Below are positions 36,290 to 46,777 of a stretch of 64,000 nucleotides of DNA, piece after piece (within the stretch, counting starts at the first letter, position 1; each line of letters opens with the position of its first letter). The stretch spans positions 4,831 to 68,830 of the forward strand of contig CAJNOJ010000366.1 in the NCBI GenBank assembly GCA_905250025.1. The letters run 5' to 3'. A program made the translations under genes and the position numbers. This DNA is from Adineta ricciae. Lineage: Eukaryota > Rotifera > Eurotatoria > Adinetida > Adinetidae. Below the pieces are notes generated by a model. That model was not told where the DNA came from. It saw only the letters and a program-made list of their open reading frames with translations, and searched no databases.

Positions 36290-38374
36290 ATGTCTGACGA
36301 CCTTATCTCAATATCTTCTTTGACGCTCAAAGCTATCGTTGGTTCAGATAGTTGGGGGAAAGCAAAACTGCAGACAATCTTGTTGTCGTTTTCAATGCGA
36401 ACCAACATATCTGCTGCAGGCAAGACCGATCATCTACCATATTCCATTCATTATGGTACGGCTAATAAAATAGTATCAGAGTTCGTAGAAAACAAAACAT
36501 TCGAAACGATTGAAGATATTGCGGAAGGCGTGTGCAATGTGCTCCTAAGCGAAAAATTGAAGGGCGTATGGATCAAGCTACGAGTAGAAAAGCCACGAGA
36601 ACTGTTACGGGCCGAAACATCAGGATTAGAAATTATTCGATCAATACCATGTGACAATGTGAAATCGGTAGCTGATTCAATGTTTGTTCGAAATCTCTCG
36701 CTTCTAACCATCATTGGAATACATCCATGGGAACGGAAAGAAAGACAACCAGTGCTACTAAATATGACCTTTTATAAGTCATCAGACACAAACTTCTGGT
36801 GGTCGGAAGGATACAATCTTAGATCTATTGTTCATCAAACCTGTGAGCACGTTGAAACAAGTTCATACCTCACGATAGAGGCTTTGATAACAAGCATTGC
36901 TAAATTGTTATGTGTTAATCTGAATATTTCGAAGGTCACAATTTCTGCTAGCAAACCTTATGCACTTTCGTTTGCGATACCTGCTGTGGAAATCACTCGA
37001 GACAAGACATATTTCGAAACGAATCAGAATGTCTATCTAACACTTAGCTCAAACGTTAGATCACGTGCACAGAATCTTTCAGACGCGATAAAACAACTCA
37101 ATGAGCGAGGTATCATGGTCGTCGACACAAGTTTCTTGTACGAAACAAAAGCGATGGTTAATACTGTTCATCCATGCTTTTTGTATGCAGCCGTCTGTGT
37201 GGAAACAGAATTGTCACCTGATGAGCTTTTTCGTGAACTCAAGTTGATTGAAAATGAAATAGAAGAAACAAAAACAGTGCTACAGGGATCACGAAAAATT
37301 GTTTTAGACATTCTTTTATACAAAGATACTTTGCTGGAGCGTGATGGCTTCTCAATACCGCATAAACTAATACTAAAAGAACCAGTTTTTCTTGCACCTC
37401 TCGTGGATATATCACCAGAACTTCGACATCCTTTGACAAATTCAACAGTGCTATATCATTTATCCCTTTTATCATCATCCAACAACACTTCAATTCTAAA
37501 ATATTTGCCTCTTCCTCGTAACCGACATATCATTTTTGAGAGAGGTGGCGCAAGGCAGATCATGGCAGTGCTCAATTTTCCATTTGACTACTTTTCCAAG
37601 GACAATGAACATGTAGATATTGATATAGTGAATACTGTAAAGGAAATGATACATGACGGTGCTACAATTATAGAAATTACCAGTTGTTCCTTCATTGGCA
37701 CATCGATATCAGAAGAGGAAGAAAGTCGACGAATAATTTATCCTATCAAAGTCATACGCGAAGCTAGGATAGATGTTTGCATCAGCGTGAATACGTTTCG
37801 TGCTGAGATTGCGCGCCGAGCTGTAGAAGCAGGTGCCGACATAGTTAATGACGTATCCGGTGGCTCTTTAGATCCTTCTATGTTCCAAACGGTGGCAGAG
37901 TTGAATGTTCCAATAGTGATCCGCAGTTCTTCTAGTGCAGCGCAAACAACGCTCACTCCGACACAGGTGAAAGAAAATACATTTGGTACTTTATGCGAGA
38001 GTATGGTGAAATGTGTTAAGCAAGCGATACATGCAGGTATTAAGCGATGGAATATAATTCTTGATCCTAGTTTTGGTACTAACAAGACGCATGAAGACGA
38101 TCTTGACCTTATCTGTCGATTGCCAGATCTCGTTCATCATCAAGCATTTCGAAATATACCCTTTCTCTTTGAACCATTAGCCTCAAGAATAATCGACTCA
38201 TCCAATGGTGTGGAAAAAGAAACTACATGCATTTGGAGCACCGCAAGTGCATTGGCAGTTTGCGTTGTTTTTGGAGCGGATATCATTCGAGTTCATCATT
38301 TAAAAGAAATGGCCCAAGTGATCAAGGTCGCAGATGCAATTCGAATACAACAATATAAGAAAAACCTATTATAA
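36290..38374 (+). CDS. FOL1-like multidomain folate synthesis protein (DHNA-DHNA-HPPK-DHPS)
   Basis: A single uninterrupted frame of 694 aa from ATG 36290. Two dihydroneopterin-aldolase-type domains lie at about 1-120 and 128-240; the second keeps IGIHPWERKERQ, TIEALITSIA and SASKPYAL, while the first has GSDSWGKAKLQ where Glu is expected. A hydroxymethyl-dihydropterin pyrophosphokinase-type domain (about 245-375) has LSSN, SFLYET, ELSPDEL and SRKIVLDILLY; the metal-binding DLD is VLD, and the usual FLN is FLY. A dihydropteroate-synthase-type domain (about 415-690) has IMAVLNFPFDYF, SVNTFRAEIARRA, GADIVNDVSGG, ILDPSFGTNKT and IIRVHHL. Its STRPG loop and MHxxG are gone, SVDT is SVNT, and SRK is SRI. 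The order equals Pneumocystis FasA-B-C-D, so fungal origin by transfer is likely. An intact frame with altered active sites suggests a changed function. Confidence 0.88.
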   Translation: MSDDLISISSLTLKAIVGSDSWGKAKLQTILLSFSMRTNISAAGKTDHLPYSIHYGTANKIVSEFVENKTFETIEDIAEGVCNVLLSEKLKGVWIKLRVEKPRELLRAETSGLEIIRSIPCDNVKSVADSMFVRNLSLLTIIGIHPWERKERQPVLLNMTFYKSSDTNFWWSEGYNLRSIVHQTCEHVETSSYLTIEALITSIAKLLCVNLNISKVTISASKPYALSFAIPAVEITRDKTYFETNQNVYLTLSSNVRSRAQNLSDAIKQLNERGIMVVDTSFLYETKAMVNTVHPCFLYAAVCVETELSPDELFRELKLIENEIEETKTVLQGSRKIVLDILLYKDTLLERDGFSIPHKLILKEPVFLAPLVDISPELRHPLTNSTVLYHLSLLSSSNNTSILKYLPLPRNRHIIFERGGARQIMAVLNFPFDYFSKDNEHVDIDIVNTVKEMIHDGATIIEITSCSFIGTSISEEEESRRIIYPIKVIREARIDVCISVNTFRAEIARRAVEAGADIVNDVSGGSLDPSMFQTVAELNVPIVIRSSSSAAQTTLTPTQVKENTFGTLCESMVKCVKQAIHAGIKRWNIILDPSFGTNKTHEDDLDLICRLPDLVHHQAFRNIPFLFEPLASRIIDSSNGVEKETTCIWSTASALAVCVVFGADIIRVHHLKEMAQVIKVADAIRIQQYKKNLL

Positions 38375-38813
38375 CACTAATACTCTATGCCTGTTGACAA
38401 AATGAATCATATGACGCTGTTTTATCAGGTTAATTACTCTAATATTACTATCGAAATTTTAATAAAATGCAGGTGGAAGGAAGTCGTATAATTCTTGAAT
38501 AGAAAGTGATGTTGACCTGCACTTTTCATCCTTCGATAGAAGACAGTCGAAGGGAGGTACCCATGTGGAAAAAAGGCCATCTAAAGAGCTTTGTTAGGTG
38601 AGCGTTCGTCGACGAAATTATGCGCGCATTTGTGAGCTGTTTTTAAAGACTTTCTTCACTCTGTTCGTACACCGACATGCTCTCTTCACATCAGTATCGA
38701 AGGATTTTTTTGTGACTTTTCTTACTGGAAACACTAGAGATCTTTTAGCAGTGAAGTTAAGGTGCACCTTGTGCAAAATTCAAGCAAATTTTTTTTTCGT
38801 TCTTTTTCATATA

Positions 38814-38910
38814 CAGTAAAACCTCTCTAAAGTGAACACCAATGGGACCGGCCAAAAAGCGTTCATTATCGGAGGTGTTCATTATAGAGAGGTGTCACCT
38901 TACGTGAAAG

Positions 38911-38958
<48 letters not shown>

Positions 38959-39634
38959 GTGTAGGTATAAGGAGTGTCACAGACGGATAAGTACGCATCT
39001 TTTTTATTAGAGTTCTCCCTAATTACGCGATGCATAAAATAATAAAGTGTCGCTTCCATAAATTGAGTTGATGTAAAATTAACGACCGTTTTTATCGATT
39101 CTAGAAGCACCAAAACCGATCGTTAGTTTTGCATGAACCCATTACTGAAGATTTTAATCTAATTTCTACGAGAATAATCATTAATCGTCGTTCACTTTTC
39201 TCTCTGTGAATCGTTGAATATAGTGAAATAAGTGGTATATCTATTTAAATAAAAAGTGAGTGTCATTCTGGCTGTTGAATACATCATTATATGTAAGTTC
39301 AATCAGTTCTTTGTTGATTGCATTTTCCTTGTTTTTTATGTGTAAGATATCAATTGGATGTAAACTGTCAATTAGTATTGTTCGTCTATTCGAAATATTT
39401 GATGAATTTTGTTGTAATAATTAGACTGTCAGTGAGTTTTGTTAGCATTGATTCAAAAAAAACTACAATAGACTATTTTATCTCCGGTTTCTTTCATTCA
39501 AACGCATATACTTTTTTGTACATTCGTTCATTATAGAGAGGTCTTCTCCACTTTGGGACCGAAAAAAAGCGTTCACTGTTCAGAGTTGGGAGGTGTTCAT
39601 TATATAGAGGTGTTCATTAAGGGAGGTTTTACTG
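38814..39634. mobile_element. Pogo/Tigger-like MITE with TA target-site duplication
   Basis: Inverted ends CAGTAAAACCTCTCTAAAGT and the reverse complement of AGGGAGGTTTTACTG, with subterminal GTGTTCATTAT/AAGCGTTCA repeats, are flanked by TA at 38812-38813 and 39635-39636. The 821-bp interior has no transposase. This CAGT-(A/C)GAACCTCTCTA type of end is typical of pogo-group Tc1/mariner elements. It carries a microsatellite at 38913-38958. Confidence 0.8.
38913..38958. repeat. (CA)n(TA)n microsatellite
   Basis: A run of CA dinucleotides from 38913 to about 38942 passes directly into TA dinucleotides to about 38958. It lies inside the pogo-like MITE. Confidence 0.95.
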
Positions 39635-39699
39635 TATATGAAAAAAAACGAAAAAAAATTTGCTTGAGTTTTGCACAAGGTGCACCTTAACAAGTGCAA

Positions 39700-42195
39700 A
39701 TCAATATGTGTTTAGATTTTAATTTTAATTTATATATTATATGGGTTTATATCAGATGTTTTATATTATTAAAAAACAATATTTTATTTCTTTTCTTTCA
39801 TTTATTTCTTTTCATATGATCAGTATTTTAATTGTAATGTACTGCTACGCATGTTTTTTTTTAAAACTTAATGAAAGTCGGAAAAACTTGGCGATCTCTC
39901 AAAGTGATTCCGTCACTACAGTGTTTCTTGTTTATAAAACCAAGGTAAGTTTTTTTCAGAAGTTTGTTTTATTGCCAACATCGATTATCATTAGGACGAA
40001 AACTTCTATATATAAATTTTCTTCCTCACGCTTATCGTTGAACTAAGTTTTCTATTTCTTTCCATAGCTCTCGATATACAGTTCCGTTTTTTGTGATTCC
40101 GTCACGCACCTATATTTCGATAAGAAAACTAACAAAGAAGCATGATATACTTACGAAATTTTGTGCACATGTAGAAGATTTAGACCGATATAATTTATGA
40201 ACATTTCGTGAGTTATTCGACTTCTGCGGATTTAGATATTGAAAAATCAATGTGAAAAAATGTGATTCTGTCACGTTTGGACAGGCCGGCTTGAGATTAT
40301 TCCACGACAGTTCAATAGGACTGAGATTACAGTATAGTGTGGCAAGACGAAATATTTATACACTAGATCGTTTACCAATATGATCACTCTATTTCACAAA
40401 ACATTGAAAGATAGAAGAGTTTGCAAAGCCCGGAATAGGCGTGAAAATGGCTTCAAAGGTATTCTTCAGGCGGAAAATTTGCATCCAATAGTTGGAATAA
40501 TTGAGCTTTAATAAAATTTTCTATCTTTCAACCATTACTGAAATCGTTCCTTGCTCGAAGCACGTTTTCGGAATAATTGATCCTTTCGTTAGTTTGTTGT
40601 GCCAAATGACGTTATCTAAACAAATACCAATTCTCTCTTGTCCGCCTCTGCAAAAAGTGTAAAAAATATTCATGGATATAAAACGGCTAAAAATACGTCA
40701 ACTTATCGATTTCTTTTTATAACGTTGCGCAATTCGAATTTAACCAGCATCTTCAGTGTGTGTGGGGTGGGAAGATACAGGTTTTATGCATTTGAAAGTT
40801 CATTTACCAGTTAATTTTCAAAACGATCGTTTCCTAGATTGTTTAAAGTATTTTTCGGCTAATTGAGAGAACTTTTTATAGGAGAAAGTTCAATCAAAGA
40901 TTCGCGTAAAGCATTGTATAAAGATGTCGCTATATTATTTGATCGTTTTTTCGAGCTAATCATAAAATACAAACAACTATCTCTTTAGCCTAATTTCATT
41001 TTAATGATCTCTTCAATGTAAATCACCTCAGCTATATTTTACTGATCCTTTCACATTTTATTTCGGGCAAGCAAAATGTGATTTCTGAAATCTAATGAAA
41101 GATTCACTTTCTTCATTTTTTAGCTCCTTAACGATATCAATCTGAAATTCCAGTGACACTCTGTTCTCTAGATCATCGTGCCGCTTAAAATGAACTTTGG
41201 ATGCTGTATCTAGAAAAAAAATAATAAAAACTTCAAGCAACTCAAGAATATGATGCTCCTTAAGGTCTCACCATATTAAAAACAACAAATAGTGGCACGA
41301 GAAAGTATGGTTTCGAATGATATCACGATTTACTTCTTCCTCTACCTTTTTTTATCTGGAGTTCAAATGCATCTTTTAAATTCTCGAGATTTATTCAAGT
41401 TTCATCACGATAGTACAAATAAACATTTGCTTTCCTAAACTTTTCTAGGATTCGAAAATATGTCGCTCCTCCTATAATGACTCATGTAAAAAAAAGCTGT
41501 GAAAATCGTGTCATTTAAATCGATTTGTCATAAACGCTATGATTTTTAGAATTTTTTCCGCGTTGGAAAAGCATGTGAATTCAAAGCAATTTTTATGTTT
41601 GATTTTTACTGATATATGAAACCAAGGCGAAAAATTATCAAATGCTGCGCAGCGTTTTTCTTTCTTTCTTGTTTAAATGTGGATAATATTTCACTTAAGC
41701 TTTTCATTTTTTATATAATGTACTTGTCGAACAAATTGGAAAATTTTTATTGTGGTCAGGCAATCTTTTCAGCAAATTCTCCGAACTCGGGTGTATTTTT
41801 TTTAAACTAGTCTATGAAACTCAAGTCTAATTAAATCTTTCCCTTGCTCAGACAAAACAATATTCGGACGATCAAAATACACTGAAACGAAAAGACTTAA
41901 CTTGTAAAGTATTTAAATGAAAAATATCGTACTTCTCCTCAGAGGAAACTATACTTCAAGAACAAGATGCTCGTATATTATATATTGGGTACATGGTGGC
42001 GCGACTAATAAGATTTTTTACAGATGTTTGTTTTGTTTTGTTTTCCCCTTCTATCTTTTGTTGTTCCTCTGATATTTTCCTTATTTCTTTACATTTCAAA
42101 TGGTGTAACTCATGCATTAATCTCATGTAACGGTGAATTTTGATTCCTCAGAAAGTCAAATAAAATAAGTATAAAATAAATTCCCAGAATGTTCA
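39700..42195. other. 2.5 kb without a gene; spaced GTGATTCCGTCAC motif
   Basis: No convincing exon. The 13-bp imperfect palindrome GTGATTC[C/T]GTCAC occurs at 39904, 40093 and 40262, spaced 189 and 169 bp. This resembles the spaced TCATCGCGTTACG words inside the foldback element at 27257-29713. Short frames (for example 39741-40046, 41058-41240, 41616-41810) have no domain. Confidence 0.4.
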
Positions 42196-42206
42196 AATAT
42201 AATACC

Positions 42207-42503
42207 CAGGTTATTATGACACGGTCGGTTCCGGCCGGTTAAGTTCGTTTTCCGACAATTTCCTTGCCGCCGGATTCCGACGGGAAGTTCAAACGTAGGT
42301 TCCAGTCATTTCCCGACCGTTTCCTGCAAACTTCGAGCTAGAAACGGTCAGGAACTGATCGGATATTTCCTGTGCAAATCCGGCGGCAAGGAACCTGCCG
42401 GAACTTGCAGGAATCGGCGAAAACTGTGCCGGAATCGAGAAGAGCTGTACCGGAACCGACTCAAATTTCAACGGATCCAGTCGCCGGAATGATCGACCTG
42501 GGA
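42207..42503. mobile_element. GC-rich MITE-like repeat, copy 2
   Basis: A longer relative of 8525-8727. It starts CCCAGGTTATTATGACACGG and ends GATCGACCTGGG, with extra internal CCGGCGGCAAGGA-like repeats. It has no open frame of note. It lies just before N 42534. Confidence 0.65.
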
Positions 42504-42534
42504 TGGAATCAAACAAAGGATCGTAGAAATTCAN

Positions 42535-42988
42535 TAAAGGGATTCGGCCCCATGGCTTATTAGGCATGAGTTATGGCTATTTTCCTGAATCTTCAACCCA
42601 TCTGCAGTTATTCGTGGCAGAGTTAAATGGCGAGCTTTTGATCTGAAATTTTGACTGGAGGTAGATCTTACTATGACTAAGATGCTCTAAAAATTTCAGT
42701 TCGGTCTTATATTTCTCTCGCGAAATATTGGATCACAAACAATTGGTCGTTCATCACACACTTGTCTCAAAAATCGAGTTTACCCGAGACTGGAATATTT
42801 CGAGAAAGAAATATAAGACCGAACTGAAATTTTTAGAGCATCTTAGTCATAGTAAGATCTACCTCCAGTCAAAATTTCAGATCAAAAGCTCGCCATTTAA
42901 CTCTGCCACGAATAACTGCAGATGGGTTGAAGATTCAGGAAAATAGCCATAACTCATGCCTAATAAGCCATGGGGCCGAATCCCTTTA
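42535..42988. repeat. Near-perfect palindrome, about 195-bp arms, starting at an assembly N
   Basis: 42535-42730 is the reverse complement of about 42795-42988, with only a few mismatches next to the loop. Only the right arm is found in the second GMC region (from 45994). The left arm begins exactly at N 42534, so an amplification or assembly foldback is a serious alternative to a genuine hairpin element. Confidence 0.7.
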
Positions 42989-43824
42989 GGGTTTTCTTAG
43001 TCTCATTGACGCCCGCTCATGACTTAAATATGGGATCGATCGGCGTCCGACAGTTGGATATGTCCCCTCGTCAGTTAAGTTTATGTTCATACAGATGATA
43101 TAATTGCATCTTCTAATAATAATCTTCACTGCATTCATGTCTAAAAAATTTAGCCGATGGATCATCGTCAAAAAGCGTAGCTAAGAAAAAGGCCATTTTG
43201 CCCTTGTCTCAAATGAATGACCATCAGGATTTATGGAACTAGTGTCAGTAAGAGATTGGTGGATAATGAGTGCAGGAATGATAAGCACACGACTGCTTAC
43301 ACCCATAATATCGCCGAAAACAACCAAACAGGGTAAATATGACTCGATATAGATAAAGGATTGCACCCCATGCTATATGTTCTCGACTTTCGCTCTAATC
43401 CTCATTCGAAATCTTGCGCGCTCAGCTTTTGTTGTGCTCACCGTCTCGGCTATTCAAGTCTAAATACAAACAGCTACATTTCAAGGACATTAAATTTGTT
43501 TAAATATTTCTAAATATTGTCTTCTGAATCAGCGTCTAATTATCCATCAAACCATATATAAACGAACGAGAAAAAAAATGCACTGCCATTTTTCTTTTTC
43601 TGCGTCTTTCATTTTCACTGATTTAAATAATAAGCAGTGCTCGTCCGAAGAATCACCCAGTTTTCGCCGACCAAAGTCGTGTTTATGATACTACTGGAAA
43701 CAAGAAAATTCACTTTTCTTGGGCATGTCTCTATTTCATGAGAGATTGAGTAGATTTGTGTTTCTTTTACTCCTTCGTATTTTGGAAACACGCAGCCTCC
43801 TTTATCCTTCTTATCATAATCGTC

Positions 43825-45426
43825 ATGTCTTATGAGCGAGAGATATATGTTGTAATTTTAGATCATATAATAAGAGTAACGATGGCATCTTGTAATCGTA
43901 AAGTCGAAGCTGACTTCGTGATTATAGGTGGAGGTACAGCTGGATGTGTCATAGCGACTCGATTAGCCGAATATGGCTTTGAAACCTTATTGATTTCGAG
44001 CGGCTTGAATGATACAGAAAATCCTCTTATGAAGCAAAGCTCTCTATACCGTCAAGTCTCCCAGTCGCCTCAATTCAAACATTATCTTGTACCAGATGCG
44101 TCATGTAGTCTAAATAATACAAGCGTCGACATTACTGTGATAAATACTCTTGGAGGAAGTAGCATTAATGGTGGGGGTATGGAACGAATGACAGCAAACG
44201 AATGGAATAGCTTTGTTCATGCTACTGGAGATGAATCTTTTGATTGCCGCATGATGTCAAAATATTATAAAATGACAGAAAACTACACAACAAATGATCC
44301 ATCTTTTATTGCCGAAAATCATGGCCATAATGGTCCTATTAAAATAACAAAGCCTTATAACTTCGAATTCTACAATGTATGGGAAAGTGTTGCCCGAGAA
44401 ATCGGCGAAACATTTAGCAATGATTTTGTAGATGGTCTAGATTATGGGTTTTCATTTGAAGCTTCTTCATTTACAAATGGAGAGAGAAGCTGGAGTGGTA
44501 ATGCTTATCTCGTCCCTGCTCTCGCTAAATATTCAAATCTAAAAATAATAACGGGTGCTACTGTCATCAAGTTAGATGTCGATGAAGAGACGAAACAAAT
44601 TAAAAATGTTGTGTTTATTTCGTGCGATGATCTATTTAGTGCTACTGCGAGGAAGGAATACATTCTTTCTGCCGGTACATTTTATAGCCCTCATCTTTTA
44701 ATGTTATCTGGTGTTGGCGATCCTGATACTTTGCAACAACATAGAATACCGATAAAACATGAACTAAGACAAGTAGGAAAGAATTTAATGGATAATGGAG
44801 CCGTAGTGATCGAATACAAATCAACAAATTTATCTTTCGAGTCATGTAAACCAATGGCACTAATCAACAGCCAATCACTCACCACAGATACAAATCCTGA
44901 CATATTCTTTTTTCTACAACCGAATGAAAAAACCAAACATGTGGATGCGGTTATATTTAATGCTTCCCCGAAATCAACTATTGGTTCTGTATCACTATAC
45001 AATTCCAATCCATTGATATTGCCCAAAATAACTCTAAATTACTTAAAGGATCAAAACGACGTTGCAACTTTTATTAATGGTATTAAGTATGTTCAACGGA
45101 TCATGTCTACTGGTACGATTATGAGTTATTTACAGCTGACTGAGATTCCGCCGATAACAAAAGAAATGGATTTACCTACATATGTTAGAAACAAGTTAAT
45201 GGGAGCTGCCCATTTTGTTGGGACATGTTCAATGGGACGAAACGCACAAAATTCAGTAGTCGATAATTATTTTAAGGTGCATGGAATGGGTAATCTTCGA
45301 ATAGTGGATGGTTCAGTATTTCCTGCAGGTCTCGCATCGAAAACAGGACCTTGTCATACAATATATGCTTTAGCAGAAAAGGCAGCTGATTTAATACGCC
45401 AAGAATATTCATCAAATAACTTATAA
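43825..45426 (+). CDS. GMC family FAD-dependent oxidoreductase, copy 1
   Basis: Glucose-methanol-choline type flavoenzyme; such enzymes oxidise alcohols, choline or sugars using FAD. The frame is open to a TAA at 45424. Two in-frame ATGs are plausible: 43825, and 43882, which gives 514 aa and starts MASCNRKVEADFVIIGGG, 11 residues before the FAD-binding strand as is usual. I prefer 43882; the earlier stretch has a hydrophobic run that could also be 5' UTR. Counting from 43882, motifs are VIIGGGTAGCVIATRL (dinucleotide fold, 13-28), TLGGSSINGG (the GGSSxxNG FAD loop), YILSAGTFYSPHLLMLSGVG (second PROSITE-type GMC signature), catalytic His444 in AAHFVGTCSMG, and second His492 in KTGPCHTIYALAEKAADLI. 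It is intact and complete. The substrate is unknown. Confidence 0.9.
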   Translation: MSYEREIYVVILDHIIRVTMASCNRKVEADFVIIGGGTAGCVIATRLAEYGFETLLISSGLNDTENPLMKQSSLYRQVSQSPQFKHYLVPDASCSLNNTSVDITVINTLGGSSINGGGMERMTANEWNSFVHATGDESFDCRMMSKYYKMTENYTTNDPSFIAENHGHNGPIKITKPYNFEFYNVWESVAREIGETFSNDFVDGLDYGFSFEASSFTNGERSWSGNAYLVPALAKYSNLKIITGATVIKLDVDEETKQIKNVVFISCDDLFSATARKEYILSAGTFYSPHLLMLSGVGDPDTLQQHRIPIKHELRQVGKNLMDNGAVVIEYKSTNLSFESCKPMALINSQSLTTDTNPDIFFFLQPNEKTKHVDAVIFNASPKSTIGSVSLYNSNPLILPKITLNYLKDQNDVATFINGIKYVQRIMSTGTIMSYLQLTEIPPITKEMDLPTYVRNKLMGAAHFVGTCSMGRNAQNSVVDNYFKVHGMGNLRIVDGSVFPAGLASKTGPCHTIYALAEKAADLIRQEYSSNNL

Positions 45427-45771
45427 CAGTCACACTATTATTGGAGGGGTAATAGCAAAAAATTTATGTGACGAAGACACTGCTTTGTTGTGAAAAGCTT
45501 GAATAATCTTTCTCGCTACAGGGCGATGAAGAGAAGAATATTATAACCCTGTGTGCTATCTGATTTTACTTCAAATAATAATAGAATAACAACTTCACTT
45601 GTCGCAAAAACTTATTTTCCATTCTGTAAAAAACGTCCACTTCCTGGCAAACTTATATGAAATTTAAAATCATACCGAAAAACCCTGAAACGTCTCCAAA
45701 ATAATTTCTAATCTTTGACAATTTTGTATACAATACCTTCCTGCTCTCTTTGTTCTCGAAAACTTTTCGTG

Positions 45772-45992
45772 TAATCTCTTATGATAAGCCTTAAAGAACG
45801 TTCATTTTATATATTCTTAAAGAGAAAAAGAAGCTCTATCTCTCTACACTATTCGATTGAACTTCACTTAAGAGAATAATATTAAACTATTTATAAAATC
45901 TATTTCGGCTGGTTGTATCAGATCATATTTTTATCGTTCAGTATATGTAGTAGTTGAAGTTTGAGCAACCCGCATAGAAAAATAGAGCTTTC
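45772..45992 (+). repeat. 221-bp segment exactly repeated at 47775-47995, flanking scaffold joins
   Basis: This segment ends at N 45993 and its copy begins right after N 47774. It belongs to the interspersed repeat family also seen at 30453. An exact 221-bp repeat placed at two joins suggests unmerged contig ends around a haplotype bubble rather than a biological duplication. Confidence 0.75.
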
Positions 45993-46709
45993 NTAGTCAT
46001 AGTAAGATCTATCTCCAGACAAAATTTCAGATTAAAAGCTCACCATTTAACTCTCCCGCGAATACCTGCAGATGGGTCGAAGATTCCGTAAGATAGCCAT
46101 AACTCCTGTCTAATAAGCCATGGGGCCGAATCCCTTTAGGGTTTTCTTAGCCTCATTGAGGCTCACTCATGGCTTAAATATGGGATCGATCGGCGTCCGA
46201 CAGTTGGATATGTTCCCTCGTCAGTTAAGTTTTTGCTCATACAGACGATATAACTGCATCTTCAAATAATAGTCTCCACAGCATTCATGTCTAAAAAATT
46301 TAGCCGATGGATCATCGTCAAAAAGTGTAGCTAAGAAAAAAGCCATTTTGCCCTTATCTCAAATGAATGACCATGAGGATTTATCGAACTAGTGCCAGTA
46401 AGAGATTGGTGAATAATGAGTGCAGGAATGATAAGCACACGACTGATTACATCCATAATATCACCGAAAAGAACCAAACAGGGTAAATATGACTCGATAT
46501 AGATAAAGGATTGCACCCATGCTATATTGTCTTGACTTTCGCTTTAATCGTCACTCGAAGTCTTGCGCGCTCAGCTGTTGTTGTGCTCATTGTCTCAACT
46601 ATCCAAGTCTAAATACAAATAGCTAAATTTCAAGGACATTAAATTTGTTTAAGTTTTTCTAAATATTGTCTTCTAAATCAGCGTCTCATTTTCCATGAAA
46701 CCATATATA

Positions 46710-46777
46710 TGTCGTGTCGAAGTTACACTCTGTGTCGAAGTTATAACTTCGGCACAGAGTGTAACTTCTGCACGACA
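46710..46777. mobile_element. 68-bp hairpin insertion with TATA duplication
   Basis: Inverted 34-bp halves starting TGTCGTGTCGAAGTTACACT and ending AGTGTAACTTCTGCACGACA, with three mismatches, sit upstream of GMC copy 2. The matching site upstream of copy 1 (about 43550-43562, CCATATATAAAC) lacks it. TATA flanks both sides (46706-46709 and 46778-46781), so it is an insertion rather than a deletion in the other copy. Confidence 0.8.

Larger units (their letters stand above)
38757..39691. repeat. Palindrome (about 57-bp arms) split by a MITE
   Basis: Outer arms 38757-38813 (TTAAGGTGCACCTTGTGCAA, AATTCAAGCAAATT and a T-run) and 39635-39691 are inverse copies of each other. Removing the inserted MITE and one TA restores a continuous palindrome centred on TTCATATATATGAA. 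This is probably a short hairpin element that served as an insertion target. Confidence 0.75.

Noticed and set aside
36290..38374. Bacterial contamination as the source of the FOL1-like gene
   Set aside because: The tandem-aldolase fused order is fungal-type, base composition matches the neighbours, and the gene lies between eukaryotic mobile elements with no N between 32908 and 42534.
38814..39634. Possible CRISPR-like or tandem repeat structure
   Set aside because: Repeats are inverted ends and a microsatellite in a MITE; no regularly spaced direct repeats with unique spacers. No CRISPR array is expected or seen in this eukaryotic window.
43181..46516. Minus-strand open frames at 43181-43366 and 46331-46516, alike in both GMC regions
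   Set aside because: They are alike only because the whole upstream region is duplicated. About seven of 61 codons differ at the amino-acid level and no domain is seen, so there is no sign of coding constraint.
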